64,000 nucleotides of DNA from Phragmites australis (Eukaryota; Streptophyta; Magnoliopsida; Poales; Poaceae): positions 6,292,001 through 6,356,000 of the forward strand of contig NC_084940.1 of NCBI RefSeq assembly GCF_958298935.1. Reading direction: 5' to 3'. Each line of letters begins with the position of its first letter. Positions within the stretch are counted from its first letter, which is position 1. A model generated the notes under the pieces. It had not been told where the DNA came from, made no database searches, and was given only the letters and a program-made list of their open reading frames with translations. The position numbers and the translations under genes were made by a program. This document shows positions 22,700 to 34,900 of the stretch, one piece after another.

Positions 22700-23900
22700 C
22701 TTCCCATTTCACCATATGATATTTAAACTTGTCATCTGTACCTTGTCAAAAAAAAAAATTGCTCCAGCGGAGTCCACCTTGTCATGCACCCCTACTGGCA
22801 AGAGGTAGAAACCCATATTATATATGGAGATACTACTTAAACATGAGTTGGTTAGAGTCGGCCTACCCCCTAAAGACATAGTTTTTTCTTTCCAAGGGGC
22901 CAACCTTTTATACAACTTTATGTTTACAGGATAAAAAGCCCTCACACCAAGGTGCTGATCAGATATTAGAATGCCCAGATAACTGACAGGAAAAATATCC
23001 AATTTACAATTTAGCATATTAGCAATTTTTTCTTTGCCTTCTTGATCATATCTAAAAACAAAAATTTCACTTTTGTGGAAATTGATCTTGAGACCTGATA
23101 ACCACTCAAAGCAGTAAATGATCACAACCCCCACTAAAATGTTTCTTCCTTTGATGAAGGTTATTTGTTGCTGCTTAATCAGTTGGTCAACCAAAGAGCT
23201 GATCCTATCTGTCATTTCCACATTCAACGAACAGATAGGCCTAAATTGTTTGATGTTGATTGCATCTTTAACTTTAGGAAGCAAAGTAATAACCATACAG
23301 TTTAATCTCTTAAGATCAAGACTCCCTTTTTGAAAATCTCTCACCATATCCATAATATCTCCTTTTATCACATCCCAGAAATTTTTGAAAAAAATACCCC
23401 AAAACCATTTGGTCCAGGTGCAGTGTCTAACTTCATATTAAACACAACACCCTTCATCTCATCTTCAGTAATCTCCTTGATGAATGATTCTCTATCTTGA
23501 TTTTGGATTTGTTGCTCCATGCTCCAAAAGTTTTTCTTGATATGGATGTGGTTTATGTATTAGAACCAAACATATTTTTTTGTATTAGAACCAAAAAGGG
23601 TTTTGTGAAAACCCACAACATGTTTCTCTAAATCAACTTGCTCGGGAATTAGGCCGTGCTCAAATTCTAGAGAAACAATGTGACATGTCCTTCTTCTACC
23701 ATTAGCACAGCGATGAAAAAACCTAGTATTACTATCCCCCTGAAGGATCCAGTCTTGACCTCCTCTCTGCTGCCAATAGATTTCATCCATGAGATATAAT
23801 TGCTCCATCTCTTCTTCCAACTTATATCTAAGCTTCCATTCTTCAACACTAATACCAGGATGCTTTGCTCTCTTGTCAAAATCATTTAAAAGAACACTGA
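22700..23900 (-). pseudogene. LINE ORF2 reverse transcriptase, missing its catalytic core
   Basis: Motifs of the L1-type reverse transcriptase are clear. LNCMVITLLPKVKDAINIKQ and FRPICSLN (fingers) are followed by FIKGRNILVGVV. The protein then jumps directly to CFEWLSGLKINFHKSEIFVF and YLGILISD. In intact relatives well over 100 residues lie between GRNI..GVV and LSGLKINFHKSE, including the palm and the YADD catalytic box. None of it is present, so an internal deletion removed the active site while leaving frame open. Upstream, 23560-23820 encodes LYLMDEIYWQQRGGQDWILQ (the 'WLKEGDRNTRFFH'-type segment), with GDSNTRFFHRCANGRR. Not functional. Confidence 0.8.
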
Positions 23901-24059
23901 TTTCTTTTCTTCTTTTTTTATTCTCACCAATCTGAGTCGAATGCTAGCCTTTAAGGAATTGTTTGGCCTTGGACATGCACCCATGCCACTTATCCAAGGA
24001 ATAGATCTGATCAAGCATTCTTTCCTTACACTCACCCCATTTCCTTACCTTCAATCAAC

Positions 24060-24800
24060 AACCACTATTTTTCAATAAACTACTTATGTCTGGACAATTA
24101 TTTTACCCCTAAATCTAACACTATGAGAGTATGGTCCGAACTAACCCTGGTTAGACTTGTCACAGTGATAAGGAAAAAAATAATATCCTAATCACAAGAA
24201 ACCAAAACCCTATCCAAATTCACCATGACCAAATTATCTTATTTATTTGTCTAAGTAAACCTCTCCCCTTTCCTCTTCAACTCAATGAGGTGATGAAGGT
24301 CAATAAAATTATTGAACAAATCAACCACCCTAGGACTAGCATGCCTTGTATTAATATCCTCCTTAGATCTAATCAAGTTAAAATCACCCCAAAAGCTATA
24401 GGCAAAGACATCTTGTCACAAATATCCTATAGCTCTTTAATAAAGTCATAGGATAAATCATGATTTGCAGGACCATAGATTGTAACCAAGCTCCATCTAA
24501 CATTAGACCTTCTATTTTTCAAAGTTACATGAATACAAAACTCCCCTACCTAGTGGTCCTCAACTTCCAAAACATCCCCCTTGATGCCCACTAGAATACC
24601 CCCATAAATACCCCTAGATGTTAACCAGATCTAGAAAAAATCTGCCCCACCAACCAGCTGAGACAACTCCTTGCTATCAAAATCAAATTTCATGGTTTCT
24701 TGCAACCCAATCCCATCTAAATTATCTTTTTTAATGATCTCTTTAACCTGGCCTCTTCTGGCATTTTTAGCCACCCCCTAACATTCTAGAAAAGAAATCT
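24060..24800 (-). pseudogene. LINE ORF2 endonuclease (EEP/APE-like) remnant
   Basis: No long open frame survives. A minus-strand reading across stops shows VTIYGPANHDLSYDFIKEL, a worn FG-ILT-IRSKED (the usual GGDFNLIR block) and VSSDHTLI (the SDH block). These are the landmarks of the apurinic-like endonuclease domain of plant L1 elements. The position directly upstream of the reverse transcriptase fits. Confidence 0.6.
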
Positions 24801-24814
24801 CATTTTAAAATCTC

Positions 24815-26828
24815 TTAATTACCTAACCCCTTCTTTTTAGCTCTATCTGGAACACACATTGTGTTACCAGGTTGATCACCCACAGAAACACCCCTATTTC
24901 TATTATCAATGATCTCCATAATCATATTAGATAAAAAATTCTCTTCATCCCTAATATCTTTGTCAGCTAAAGATTGAAGATAAGCTTTGTAATTAGCTTC
25001 AGCAATAACAACTCTAGCATATTCCTTAGCTCTAAAAGTAGAAATAGTACCCTTCACATCTTCTACTTCTATATCTAATTGATATATAACAAAATTAATA
25101 TGCTCATTAGAAGCATTATTAAGAATAGTAAAATGATTGATAGATGAAGAATTATCTCTATCCTCAAAGTTTTTTATCTTCATCCTAGCCATGACCTTCT
25201 CTTGAATTGGAACACCATCCTGATGGGCTCTTGTACTGAATCTAGTAGCAACTAAATTATGTTTACCCTCTTTCCTTGTTTTCTTAACAACAGGGATAGA
25301 CCACCCTTGGTCTTTATCATTATTGACTCCATCATCATCACCAATATAGGTATCATCAGGCTGAGACTCAAAATCCAAACCCTCCAAACCATCATCATGC
25401 TTAAGCATGATCTTGCTTACACTCTGGGTGGAGCATTTATGTATGCTTTGAGCCTTAATCTCAGAAATAACAACAGTCTGACCATCTCCCAAACCAATAA
25501 TTTTCTCATATTGTAGAATCATAGAAGGCCATCTTGTAGCCTCCATCAGATAAGGACCCTCTAAGTTGTGAACCACAATTTGACTATCAGGCAATTTTGC
25601 TTGGTCGGTCTTATCAGACTTTAAATCTTCTTTATCATTGGGAATGGCACTGACTACTTGAACTAGATCCTTCTGACCGTCAGGAACAACAACTGTATTA
25701 TCATGTGACATTTTGGGTATATCAAAGCTCTCACCCTCATGTAGTTGCGTGCTCTGGACCCTAAATTTTCACTATTCATATCAACCTTCGTAGATAAATC
25801 TATTACACCCAACCAACAAAGGCCATTATAGATCTAAAAAGTCTGATAAGATTGAAAAAGTGCTTCTTAAAGTCTGAAAATGCCATTATAGATCCTTCAC
25901 TAGGATCAAAGGCTGCAATGGGATTCACCTCCTCATATATAATTGATTCCTCTAAAGCCACAATATCTTGGCATTTCCTGACTTTAGATACATTTCCACC
26001 CTTCGAAACCTCCTCTTGCCATGATTTAGACCCTCCTTTATATCCTCTCTTAGGATTGCTATCTTCATTTGATGAGGAATCATCCGTATTATTATCCTCA
26101 TCATCATCCTCATGATCCTTGGGATCATGTTTGAAGGGCCCATCTTCTTGCCTTTTACCCCCAAAAGTTTGAATAACATATGTGATCTCCTTACCCATTT
26201 TGTTGAAGAAGATCTCAATTGTAGTCCTTATCTTCAAAAGATTTATACAATTCACTTTCACTCTAACTAGCCCTTCTCTCATGAGACTTAACTCATCAAC
26301 AACAACAGTTTTAGCCACTAGAGAAGTGATCTCCTTGACTAGTTCCTCCTCTTTAGCATAATCAAGTATACTAAAAATCTTAATCCAAGCTGTTTGAAGC
26401 AAGTTAGTCACACTAGGATCAATATTTTTTTTAGAGATCTTAACAAGAAATTCTTTCTTGTAAATCATCCTAATATTCCATTTCCAATTAGGATCAATAA
26501 GGTTTTTAAGTTCATCTTCTAACTTTTCCTCATTAGCATCGCCCTTGATGATAGAAATCACCCTAATGCTTAAGAAAGTCTTAGTTTTAGATTCAGGAAT
26601 ATTGAGACAATAAAAATCTTACTCTGGAATACTAAACCAATACATCTTAAGTTTTTTCTCCTTAGCAGATAAAAATCTACACTCTGTAACCATATGTCCG
26701 GACTTCTTACACTTGTAACACACAAGATCATTACTGCAATCAAGCTGATGATATCCTTCTTGCTGGCATTGAAAGCACATGATAACCTCATATTGTTTTG
26801 GCTTAGGAGCCTTACCTCCAGTTGAATC
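24815..26828 (-). pseudogene. LINE ORF1 (C-terminal part) with CCHC zinc knuckles
   Basis: The segment at 26619-26831 encodes CFQCQQEGYHQLDC and CYKCKKSGHMVTEC. The second is a perfect CX2CX4HX4C knuckle; in the first the His is shifted by one residue. Next (25803-26561) is a nucleic-acid-binding style region containing WKWNIRMIYKKEFLVKISKK and acidic stretches (DDEDNNTDDSSSNEDS), then 24815-25711 (298 residues, acidic tail). These frames are not continuous, so it is a pseudogene. Plant L1-type ORF1 proteins of this layout (DUF4283-like region plus CCHC) bind RNA. Confidence 0.65.
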
Positions 26829-28002
26829 CACGGTTCAAAAAACCGACGGTAACCGCTCAAAAACCATGATAACCGACCTTCTCGATCCGGTCCGGTTTCA
26901 GAAACCGAGTGGTAATCGAATTTGAATTCAAAACATTCGAAAAAATAAAAAATTCAAAAAAAATCTTTAAAAAAACTAGACACAATTCTAAGACCTTATG
27001 TTAAAAAATTTTCAAAAATAATGTCGTTTGCATCATATTCTATAGGGAGGAAGTTTGAAAAAAAAATTGAAACGTGCAGCTCAGTTATTAACTCATGTTA
27101 AGTAAAATTATAACATGCAAACACATATTTTTCTTGTGTAAAGCATATTTTAAGAGAATCTTTAAAATTGATTTCACTTTATTTAGAGTTTTATTAATTT
27201 CTCTATGATTTTTACAATGTTCACAAGCATAAAGTGAATATGTTAAGAAACAGCACTGTAATTAACTTTTTCATGTCTACTATTATTTTTTCTACGTAAA
27301 TAATAGTATAAATAAGCTAATGAAAGTGGTTTCACTAATTTTTGAGGTGTGATGGGTCAGTTATGAATTAATCTAGTCGCAATATATTTACACAATCATG
27401 CATGTTACAATAACTAATTCATGAGTTCATGTATTTTTAAAAGACATAGGATCATGTAAGAAGACTAACAAAATTAGTTTCATGATTTTTGGATTAGCAA
27501 AGAGTAAACTATGCATTTGACTTGGTTTAACAAATACAATTTCTCACAGAAAATTTTGAACTTTTTTATGAGTATAAATACTTTTGTCATGTAGATCATG
27601 TTACAAGGAAATCAACAAAATTTGTTTCACTTGATTTAAAGCTCAGATGAATTAGTTATTGATTTTACAAGATTGAGATAATTTTTGGATTTTTTGTTGA
27701 ACTTCACTGAAAATCGAGAAAACCGCTCGATAAATCGAGAAAACTGAGCGGTTACCGAGAAAACCGAGTGGTTACCGACAATGCGGAAAATTCGAGAAAA
27801 CCGCTCGATAAATCGGAAAAACCGCTCGGTAACCGCTCAACTAAAATCGTGATTTTTTTTTCCAAATTTCAAATTTTGCCAAATGAATTTTGTCCGAATT
27901 TTTTTGAATTTTTGACCGGTTACCGCGGTAACCGCGAATTTTCGATTACCGCTGGAGCTCGGTAACCGAGCTCCGGTCGGTAAGGTTAACCCTGGTTGAA
28001 TC
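26821..28002 (+). mobile_element. hAT-like non-autonomous element, copy C (1166 bp), inserted in the LINE
   Basis: Element 26829-27994 starts CACGGTTCAAAAAACCG and ends TAAGGTTAACCCTG, and is flanked by a perfect 8-base duplication GTTGAATC (26821-26828 and 27995-28002). Removing the element and one duplication restores a continuous LINE ORF1 reading frame through the junction, which confirms both the borders and the order of events. Internal sequence is collinear with copies A and B. CGGTAACCG-type motifs are concentrated at 27720-27835 and near the left end. No coding capacity. Confidence 0.92.
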
Positions 28003-29350
28003 TTGGTGCAGATTTACAAAGTCTTGCCTCGGAGGGTCCTCCACCTTCTGGAATCTGGCTCCCCCATGAGCATCTTGAGATGTATGCCTACCACACTACC
28101 TACTATGTGGAATCAAGTTTCTGCCCTCTTGAGCAGAGCTCCAACGACCACATTGGTCTCTCTGTTGTGGACCTTCCCAGGCATAGATCTGGTTTTCCCT
28201 TCTCTCCGTGGGGCCTGATCTCCTTTGTAGCTTCTGGTGAAGACCCCTCTCCCGATTGGAGTCACCTCCAAGTAGGTCATCCTCATCCATCCACGACTCC
28301 TCATCTTGTCTCCTCTTCCCCTAGCCTCAGCCATGACCGTAATCAGGCCGATTAGCCATATCCTCTCCACGAACCACTTGAGCAAACGAGAGGGAGAGAG
28401 GGGGAGGAGGACCGATGCGACGCACCTTGCGTGCAAGAGACCCAAACTGCCAGATCTCGCTTGGCCTCGCGGGAAACCCTAACCCTTGCAACACGCTTGC
28501 TTTGGATATCCACACCCACACCGCCAGTAGCGGTCGACTGGAGTGAGCATATATACTAGCGTATGAATGGGCCATCGTCCTAGAAGCAAAATTTTGGCCC
28601 ATCCGCCCCAATCCATCCTGGCCCATACTCATAAACCTCGTTTGTGGTCCAGAATTGTTGACCCCAATCTTCTTCCTCGACAGCGACGATACCAGACTCC
28701 TCGCCAGAGATTGTTGAGTGTAATCCCTCCTAATCAAAATCCTATCAAATTTTGCATCCGAATTAGCAGCCTTATCCAATTCGATCCCCACCACCTCCCT
28801 TGACGAATGAACGAACAACTTCGATTGAATTTCTCTCGCACAATCATTCCTCTCCGCATCAATCATCCACTGCGACTTTGAAGTTGGTGGAGGCGGATTC
28901 CAAAGTGCTTGAAGAATTTCCCGCTCCATGTGTTTGAATTCCTCAACCCGATTGACCTCAAAACCTAGCTTCGAATCCCCAATCACACTACCCTTCACAT
29001 CGCACCCGCCATCACGTATCTGACCTGTAGAAGAAGGTGGTGTCGCCGCCACCTGGAGAATCATTGAATCCCTTGGTTGACGTCATTGGATTCCTCCAGA
29101 GCCCCAGGAATGAGCATGAGTCGTCATGCCCGTGCCTCAACTTCATCCTCTGCACATGGTGGAAGGGCGCTGGCGGCATCGAGACACCGTTGGTTGCCTT
29201 CACGGTGACCGTGATCGCGATGCCTGAGCCGCTCGAGGTGGTACTCAGGGTTGGATTCATTTTCTCCCTCACATCCGTCGGTCCCTTATGGACCAGATCA
29301 GCATGGTCGACGGGCGCTTCCACAAGGGTGATGTAGGGCTCAGTGTCCAC
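28003..29350 (-). pseudogene. LINE ORF1 (N-terminal part)
   Basis: Overlapping minus-strand frames (29012-29350, 28327-29064, 28113-28445) form one decayed coding region that runs into the hAT-like insert. It includes Ser/Gly/Pro-rich sequence, PPPPTSKSQWMIDAERNDCA, LSLSFAQVVRG and an Arg/Gly-rich block (RGRGDKMRSRGWM). The FAQVV block before the DUF4283-like region is a feature of grass LINE ORF1 proteins. Frame changes show decay. Confidence 0.55.
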
Positions 29351-29390
29351 TCCATAAGTTTACCTTACTAATGTATAATCGATTCCCCTT

Positions 29391-30150
29391 AGATGTGTGG
29401 GTTACACTTGTGAAAAAAAAAAAACTAATTCACAACAAAGAGAGGGAGAGAGAGATTAGCGCTGGATAGACAGATAGAGATAGTCTAAGTGCTGTACAAC
29501 GTGAGGGAGAGGAAACAGGATCCTAGATCCCGTGCATGCGGATTAGTGGTACGTCTGGCTGCATGCAGTCATGCAGACGAGAACCGGACACCCCGCCAGC
29601 TCTTTCCATGCATGTAGCAATTAACTTTCTGTATTTTGATGGATATAGAAATTACATATCTAACCTTTTGCATTGCTTGTACCTCAGTGCTCTCTAACAA
29701 ATTAAGCACCTTTTGACAAGTAGGAGTACCTTTTATTGTAAACCGTTGGATCCCTGCCAATGAAGGGCCCTCGTAACTTGCAACATTGTAAAACATCTCT
29801 TGAATTATTAGCACCTAACAGAGTCGAGCAGCTCGAGCAGATCAGCGAGAGGTCTGATCATTGCATCTCGATGCATGCAGGCTCTCGGGACCTGCACTCT
29901 ATTTTTTGTTTTCTGAAGTAACTGACTGGGAATCGCACTTGCCATGTGAGGAAAACACTCCATGACCTTGGAAAACCGCACCGTTCGAGTTTAACCACTC
30001 TCATCTACGCCATTTTTTAAGCATGTGAGGTCGGCAAACAGTGCATCGATCGGAGTCTCCGGCTCCCGGCAGACAAGGTTCGCATGATACAGCCTAGCCC
30101 ATATGCAACTACGCAGATACAACAATTTATAAATACACAATCTTGTCTCA
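29391..30150. other. Gene-free stretch
   Basis: GAGA-rich simple sequence at 29438-29460, a poly-A run at 29415-29426, and no supported coding region. Confidence 0.4.
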
Positions 30151-30392
30151 TACTCCATTCGATCATAAATACAGTATATATCAGTTACAAGATCGATCAA
30201 ATTTTTAAAATTTTAATTAATAATAGTTTTCAAAATATTTAGTTTGAAAATTGTAAAGTCAAATGGGTAGATATATCTTAAAACATTTTAATAATATCAT
30301 AAATTTAATAATATATTATAATAAAAGTGATTAAATTATACATTAGAGACCGTATATGATCCAAAATAACATGTATTTATGACCGAGGAGTA
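30151..30392. mobile_element. Stowaway-like MITE
   Basis: Ends are inverted repeats: left TACTCCATTCGATCATAAAT, right end read on the other strand TACTCCTCGGTCATAAATAC. The interior is AT-rich and the size (about 240 bp) and TA borders fit Tc1/mariner-type MITEs. Confidence 0.75.
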
Positions 30393-31907
30393 CATAGTTT
30401 CGGAAAAAAACCTTGTCTGGTAGGATTCAATCAGCCACCGTCTATAAAGTTTCAGGCATACGCTGCCAAAACGAAGGCCAGTGGGGTTGACGAGGGACCA
30501 ACATGCTGATGGCGCGGAACCGAGGGATAATGTATTCATTCGCTGTCTGATCTGAGACGAGGAGAGAGAAACACAACCAGGCAGACACATGCATGGTAGG
30601 CATGGCGGTGTGAGGTGTGAACCTGGAAGAGAATTGGCATCGAATCCATCGAGAGGGAATATGGGCGCACACGCCTCGTGTGATCGGGATGATTTTTTTT
30701 CTCGTCTTGACGCCGCGCTCGTTCTTGTCGCGTGTTTTCGATCGTCTCGTTGGCAGTTTTTTGGTCGAGCAGGATGGTCAAGCGTATGGCGCGAGCAGGT
30801 GCAGCCGTGCAGGATTGTGTGCCATGGATGCACTAGCAGCTAGCGTGTGGTGTTAGTTTGGCCAGGACTTGTGGCTCACAGCACAGAGGGTGGCTGCCGA
30901 CAAAACGTCGTGTGCTGGAGGGGTTCATGGCTACGAGTTTCGCGAGCATGCCATGTGTGCTGGGCAACGTTTTGGTATGGACATTATCATGCGTACGACA
31001 GGGTTCGAGAAAGTGTTTCTTGAAAGTTATCCAAACCATGGCTGGGCGGGCTGGTTTTGCGGTCTAATCCCGGTCAAATCTCATTGTTCTCAAACTTCAA
31101 CAGCTTTTTTTTTTAAATGTAACTAGCATGAGAACTGTCGATATATATTAAAAAGAATAAAGCTCGACGGGTTCACGTACATAAGCAAGAAGCAACCAGG
31201 AGGGAGCCACCGCAAAAACGGCATCCCCAAACCCGGAAAAACACGAAAGAAAAAGCCGAGCAAACTAGGGACTATTCTCACGAAATGAAGTATCCTACCT
31301 TAAGTGGCGCGACCCAGCAAAAACTTCAACAACTTTTGACTTCTAAGTTCTGATCGACATGATCCAACTGCAAGTAAAATGCATAGAAAAAAAATTCAAA
31401 AAGAACACAAAAATAACAGGTATTCCGTACATAGTAGGAGTTCCGGTACCTAGAAGTAAGTAGCTAATTACCATTGGGATTTGAAACCCTGAAACTGACG
31501 CCAGGAAACCAAATTTACCGTCGTAAAAGGTGAAGCAAGAATGGTTTGTTACAGTTTTTTGCTCCTTGAGTAACTGTTCATTGATACGGTAAAAGTTTTA
31601 CAACACTAAGAAAGCTAGAAGAGCAAAGTCACTGTTGCAGAAGATTTGTTTTGATCAGTTTGTTGGCTGGTGATAGGACAGGTTGAAAAGAATGAACAAA
31701 TAGCGGCTGCAAATTGCTCAGTAGGCGACAAAAGTGTACCAGCAGGTATCCTGAATTACTGACCCATCATCATCTGCTTAGACAGACAAATACAGTATAG
31801 GTGAAGTCACTGACAGGATAACTATTGCTAGAAAAGTACATGCATTCGGATGCAGTTCAAATCAAGCAGATTATTCATCAATCAACAGACACATGAAATT
31901 TCCCTTC
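30393..31907. other. Gene-free stretch, ending in the 3' flank of the aminotransferase gene
   Basis: Moderately GC-rich sequence at 30450-31070 with overlapping open frames on both strands (for example 30336-30833 minus, 30589-30843 plus), none with a recognisable domain or splice context. The last few hundred bases probably include the 3' untranslated region of the minus-strand gene. Confidence 0.4.
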
Positions 31908-34900
31908 TCATTTCTTCCTGAGCTTTATCTTCATCCTCTCAACTGCGGCTCTCAGTGTGTCTTCGTCCTTGCAGAAGGTGAACCTCACCAGGTTCTTTCC
32001 CTCCTCAGGGTTGAGGTAAAATACACTTGGTGGTATGGCGACAACGCCAACTTCGCGAATCAAATACTTGCAGAACTCTATATCATTGTCGAAACCAAAC
32101 GGGGTGTGATCGACCATGATGAAGTATGTTCCACTTGAAGGGTAAACAATAAACCCGGCGTCCTTTAGTCCTTCCAACAGTATAGCTTTCTTGGCGCCAT
32201 AATCCCTCTTCAGTTCCTCATAGTAGCTATCTGGTGCTCTCAGAGCTGCCGCTGCTGCTGACTGCATTGGTGTGCAGGTGGCAAATGTGAGGAATGAGTG
32301 TGCCTGCCTTAGGCCCCATGTCAGATGTGGAGGCGCTATTGCCCAACCGATCTTCCATCCTGTTAAGGAGAATGTCTTACCCAGAGAGTTCAGAGTCACA
32401 GTCCTCTCATACATGCCGGGAATAGAAGCCATTGATATGTGATCAGCCTCGAATGCCAACTTGTCATAGACCTCATCAGAAAACAGCAACACATCATTTT
32501 CCTTGCAGAGAGTGGCGATAAATTCAAGTTCGACCCTTGTAAACATTTTCCCAGTAGGATTGTGTGGTGTGTTTATCATTATTGCTCTGGTGTTCTTAGA
32601 GACTGCAGCCTTTAGCTCTTCAAGCGGGACTGCAAAATCCGGAGGATGGAGAGTAATGGCTTTTACATTGGCATCGGCCATCGACAGCGTAGCCTCATAT
32701 GAATCGTAGAATGGAGCGAACAGTATCACCTCATCGCCAGGGTTGATCAGACCCAATATTGTTGCAGCTATTGCTTCTGTGCACCCAGATGTCACAGTAA
32801 CTTCTTTCTCAGGATCAACATGCAATCCACTATCCTTTAGGAACCTTTCAGCAACAGCCGAGTTCAGTTCAGGCACACCATATCCCCTTGCATATTGATT
32901 CTTCCCAGCGTTGATAGCTTGAATAGCAGCCTCTTTCACAAAGTCCGGGCCATCAAAATTCGGAAAGCCCTGGCCAAGGTTTATTGCTCCATGCTTGATG
33001 GCAAGCATGCTCATCTGTGTGAAAATTGTCGTTTTAAACTTTTCCAACCGCTTTGCCACCTGCAATGGATAAACCGAAAAAGGATCAAATTGCAAGCTCA
33101 ATGTTGTCTGTACTCTGACTAAAAGCAAACTTCCACTGATATAACTTATAAGGACACATAAAATAAAATTATGTGTAGCGAGAGAAGTTTCGTTTGACAA
33201 TATAATGACTAAATTTCCAAAGAACATTTAGTTCCTGTCAGCTGGATTTTGATGTATTGGATTACAGACATGGAAATGACATATCATGTTGCATACTCAT
33301 AACAGATTTGTAAATTTGGTCTGTATTAGAGCTCCAAGTGTTGGCTCGGTATTATCATCTGAACAAAACCGTTCTACTAGATACCTCACATGCACAAGAA
33401 AAGGAGTCAGTTACAGACTATATGAAATCTCATGTTGGTGAGTCATTATACTCATTAGTTATGAAAACATTGTGAATACAAACAGCAGGTTGTTGGAATT
33501 GACCTCGGACTCCCTCTCTCCCTAACGTGTCCCAACTGACGATTGAGAGATGAAGGGGAGCCCGTTTTCACAAACGCTGATCGGGGGTGCAACCGACTCC
33601 TTGGTTGCGGTCCCGTTCCACACAGCACCACAATATAAAGGGGAACGCCGAGGCTCGTGGGTGGTCTATCTCACGCAGCTAACGCACACCCGACATACCT
33701 AAACCCTACGACCAATCATGTCTGGGCGCTAGAGTGGAGCGAAGACCGCTGCCCCTGCAGCACCTACGGCGACCACGTCGACAGACCACTTTCTCACGTC
33801 GTCCACGCCTTCACCGAGCTACATCACCGTCAAGCCGGCTATCGTCTACATCACCGTGTACGCCTACACCGACATGACCACGTTCTTCAACCTCATCTGA
33901 TGGCGTCACCGAACAACGGTATGTCATACGCTTCCGCAATTAGGTGTGTCTGAAGTTAGGGCTAATGATCATGTGAGTTGAGACCCGTATTAGCACTAAC
34001 AATGGTACCAGAGCCTTATTAGCCCCAACTCAGACCTAATTAGGTTTAATTATGTTCGGATGACGCCAATTAACGATCAATTAGTTTCGGTTTAATCAAG
34101 TTCATGTTCATGTTCATGTGTTCATACCGATTTGGACTCGGTTTTGAGGGTTTTAAGTCGGATATGTGTATGTTCATGCCGGTTTTGGCTCGGTTTTAGG
34201 GTCGATGTATGGGGCAAATCGACATGTTTAGTGCCGAATTTAGCCTCAGGTAGCACTTAGAAGGAGGGGATTTTGGAGAATCTGAAAGAATCCGAATGAA
34301 AAACCCTAAGAAAATTCCCCAAATCCCCAATCCGAGACATTTTTCCCCCAAATTGAGAACCCTAACCCGCATATCCAACCAAATTGAGATGTGGCTTGAT
34401 ATTTATGTACCTTGATTACGCTCACATGGTAGCCGTGGAGTTCGCTGGAGTCCTCTTACCCTTCTTCTCCAGTGAGTTTTCTTGCTCCTCGGCATCTCAG
34501 ACGCGCGCGCGGATCTCCTCAATTGGGTGCCTCCGTCGCTGCTCGCGCGTAGATAGTCGCCGCTCCTTAGCTGCGGGCACATCTCCTCCTCGTGGGTGCC
34601 ATCTCAAGTCGGCTCGATAGAGCCGCGTGCACACTCCCGCACGCGCGTGCGCCGACGAGCCAACCAAAGGCAGCGTCGTCAAAGTTTCTTATGGGCCGCC
34701 GCTCTCCCTCGGATCGTGTAGAGAAATGGAGAGGAAGGAGAGGAGTGGCTAGGGTTAGGGCAACCGGGAGCCAGCACGACAGTTTTGTTTGGGCGAAACA
34801 CGCGAGCATTCGTCGGATGAAGCTGGACGGCTGAGATCGCTCACGCGCACGGAGCTCTAGGCCGAGCTAGGCCGAGCAGATCTACTGGGTCGTTTTCTTT

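Larger units (their letters stand above)
21338..29390 (-). mobile_element. L1-type LINE retrotransposon with 17-bp target-site duplications, interrupted by a hAT-like element
   Basis: The element (21355-29373) is read right to left: ORF1 near the right end, endonuclease, reverse transcriptase, zinc-binding tail at the left. It is bracketed by TATAATAGATTCCCCTT (21338-21354) and TATAATCGATTCCCCTT (29374-29390), which differ at one base. The first ORF1 ATG (29348-29350) lies only 23 bases inside the right border, so the copy is close to full length: about 6.8 kb after removing the hAT-like insert at 26829-27994. Many stops, frameshifts and a deletion in the catalytic domain make it inactive. 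There is no long poly-A tail, only TTT at the left border on the plus strand. Confidence 0.85.

Noticed and set aside
30336..31126. Cluster of open frames on both strands
   Set aside because: No domain, frames overlap each other on opposite strands, and no promoter or splice context was found.
33060..33227. Extension of the aminotransferase second exon to an ATG at 33227
   Set aside because: The reading frame upstream of 33059 is intron: there is a clear AG acceptor at 33061-33060, and exon 1 at 37705 joins in phase to give the conserved VQ/VAKRLEKF junction.
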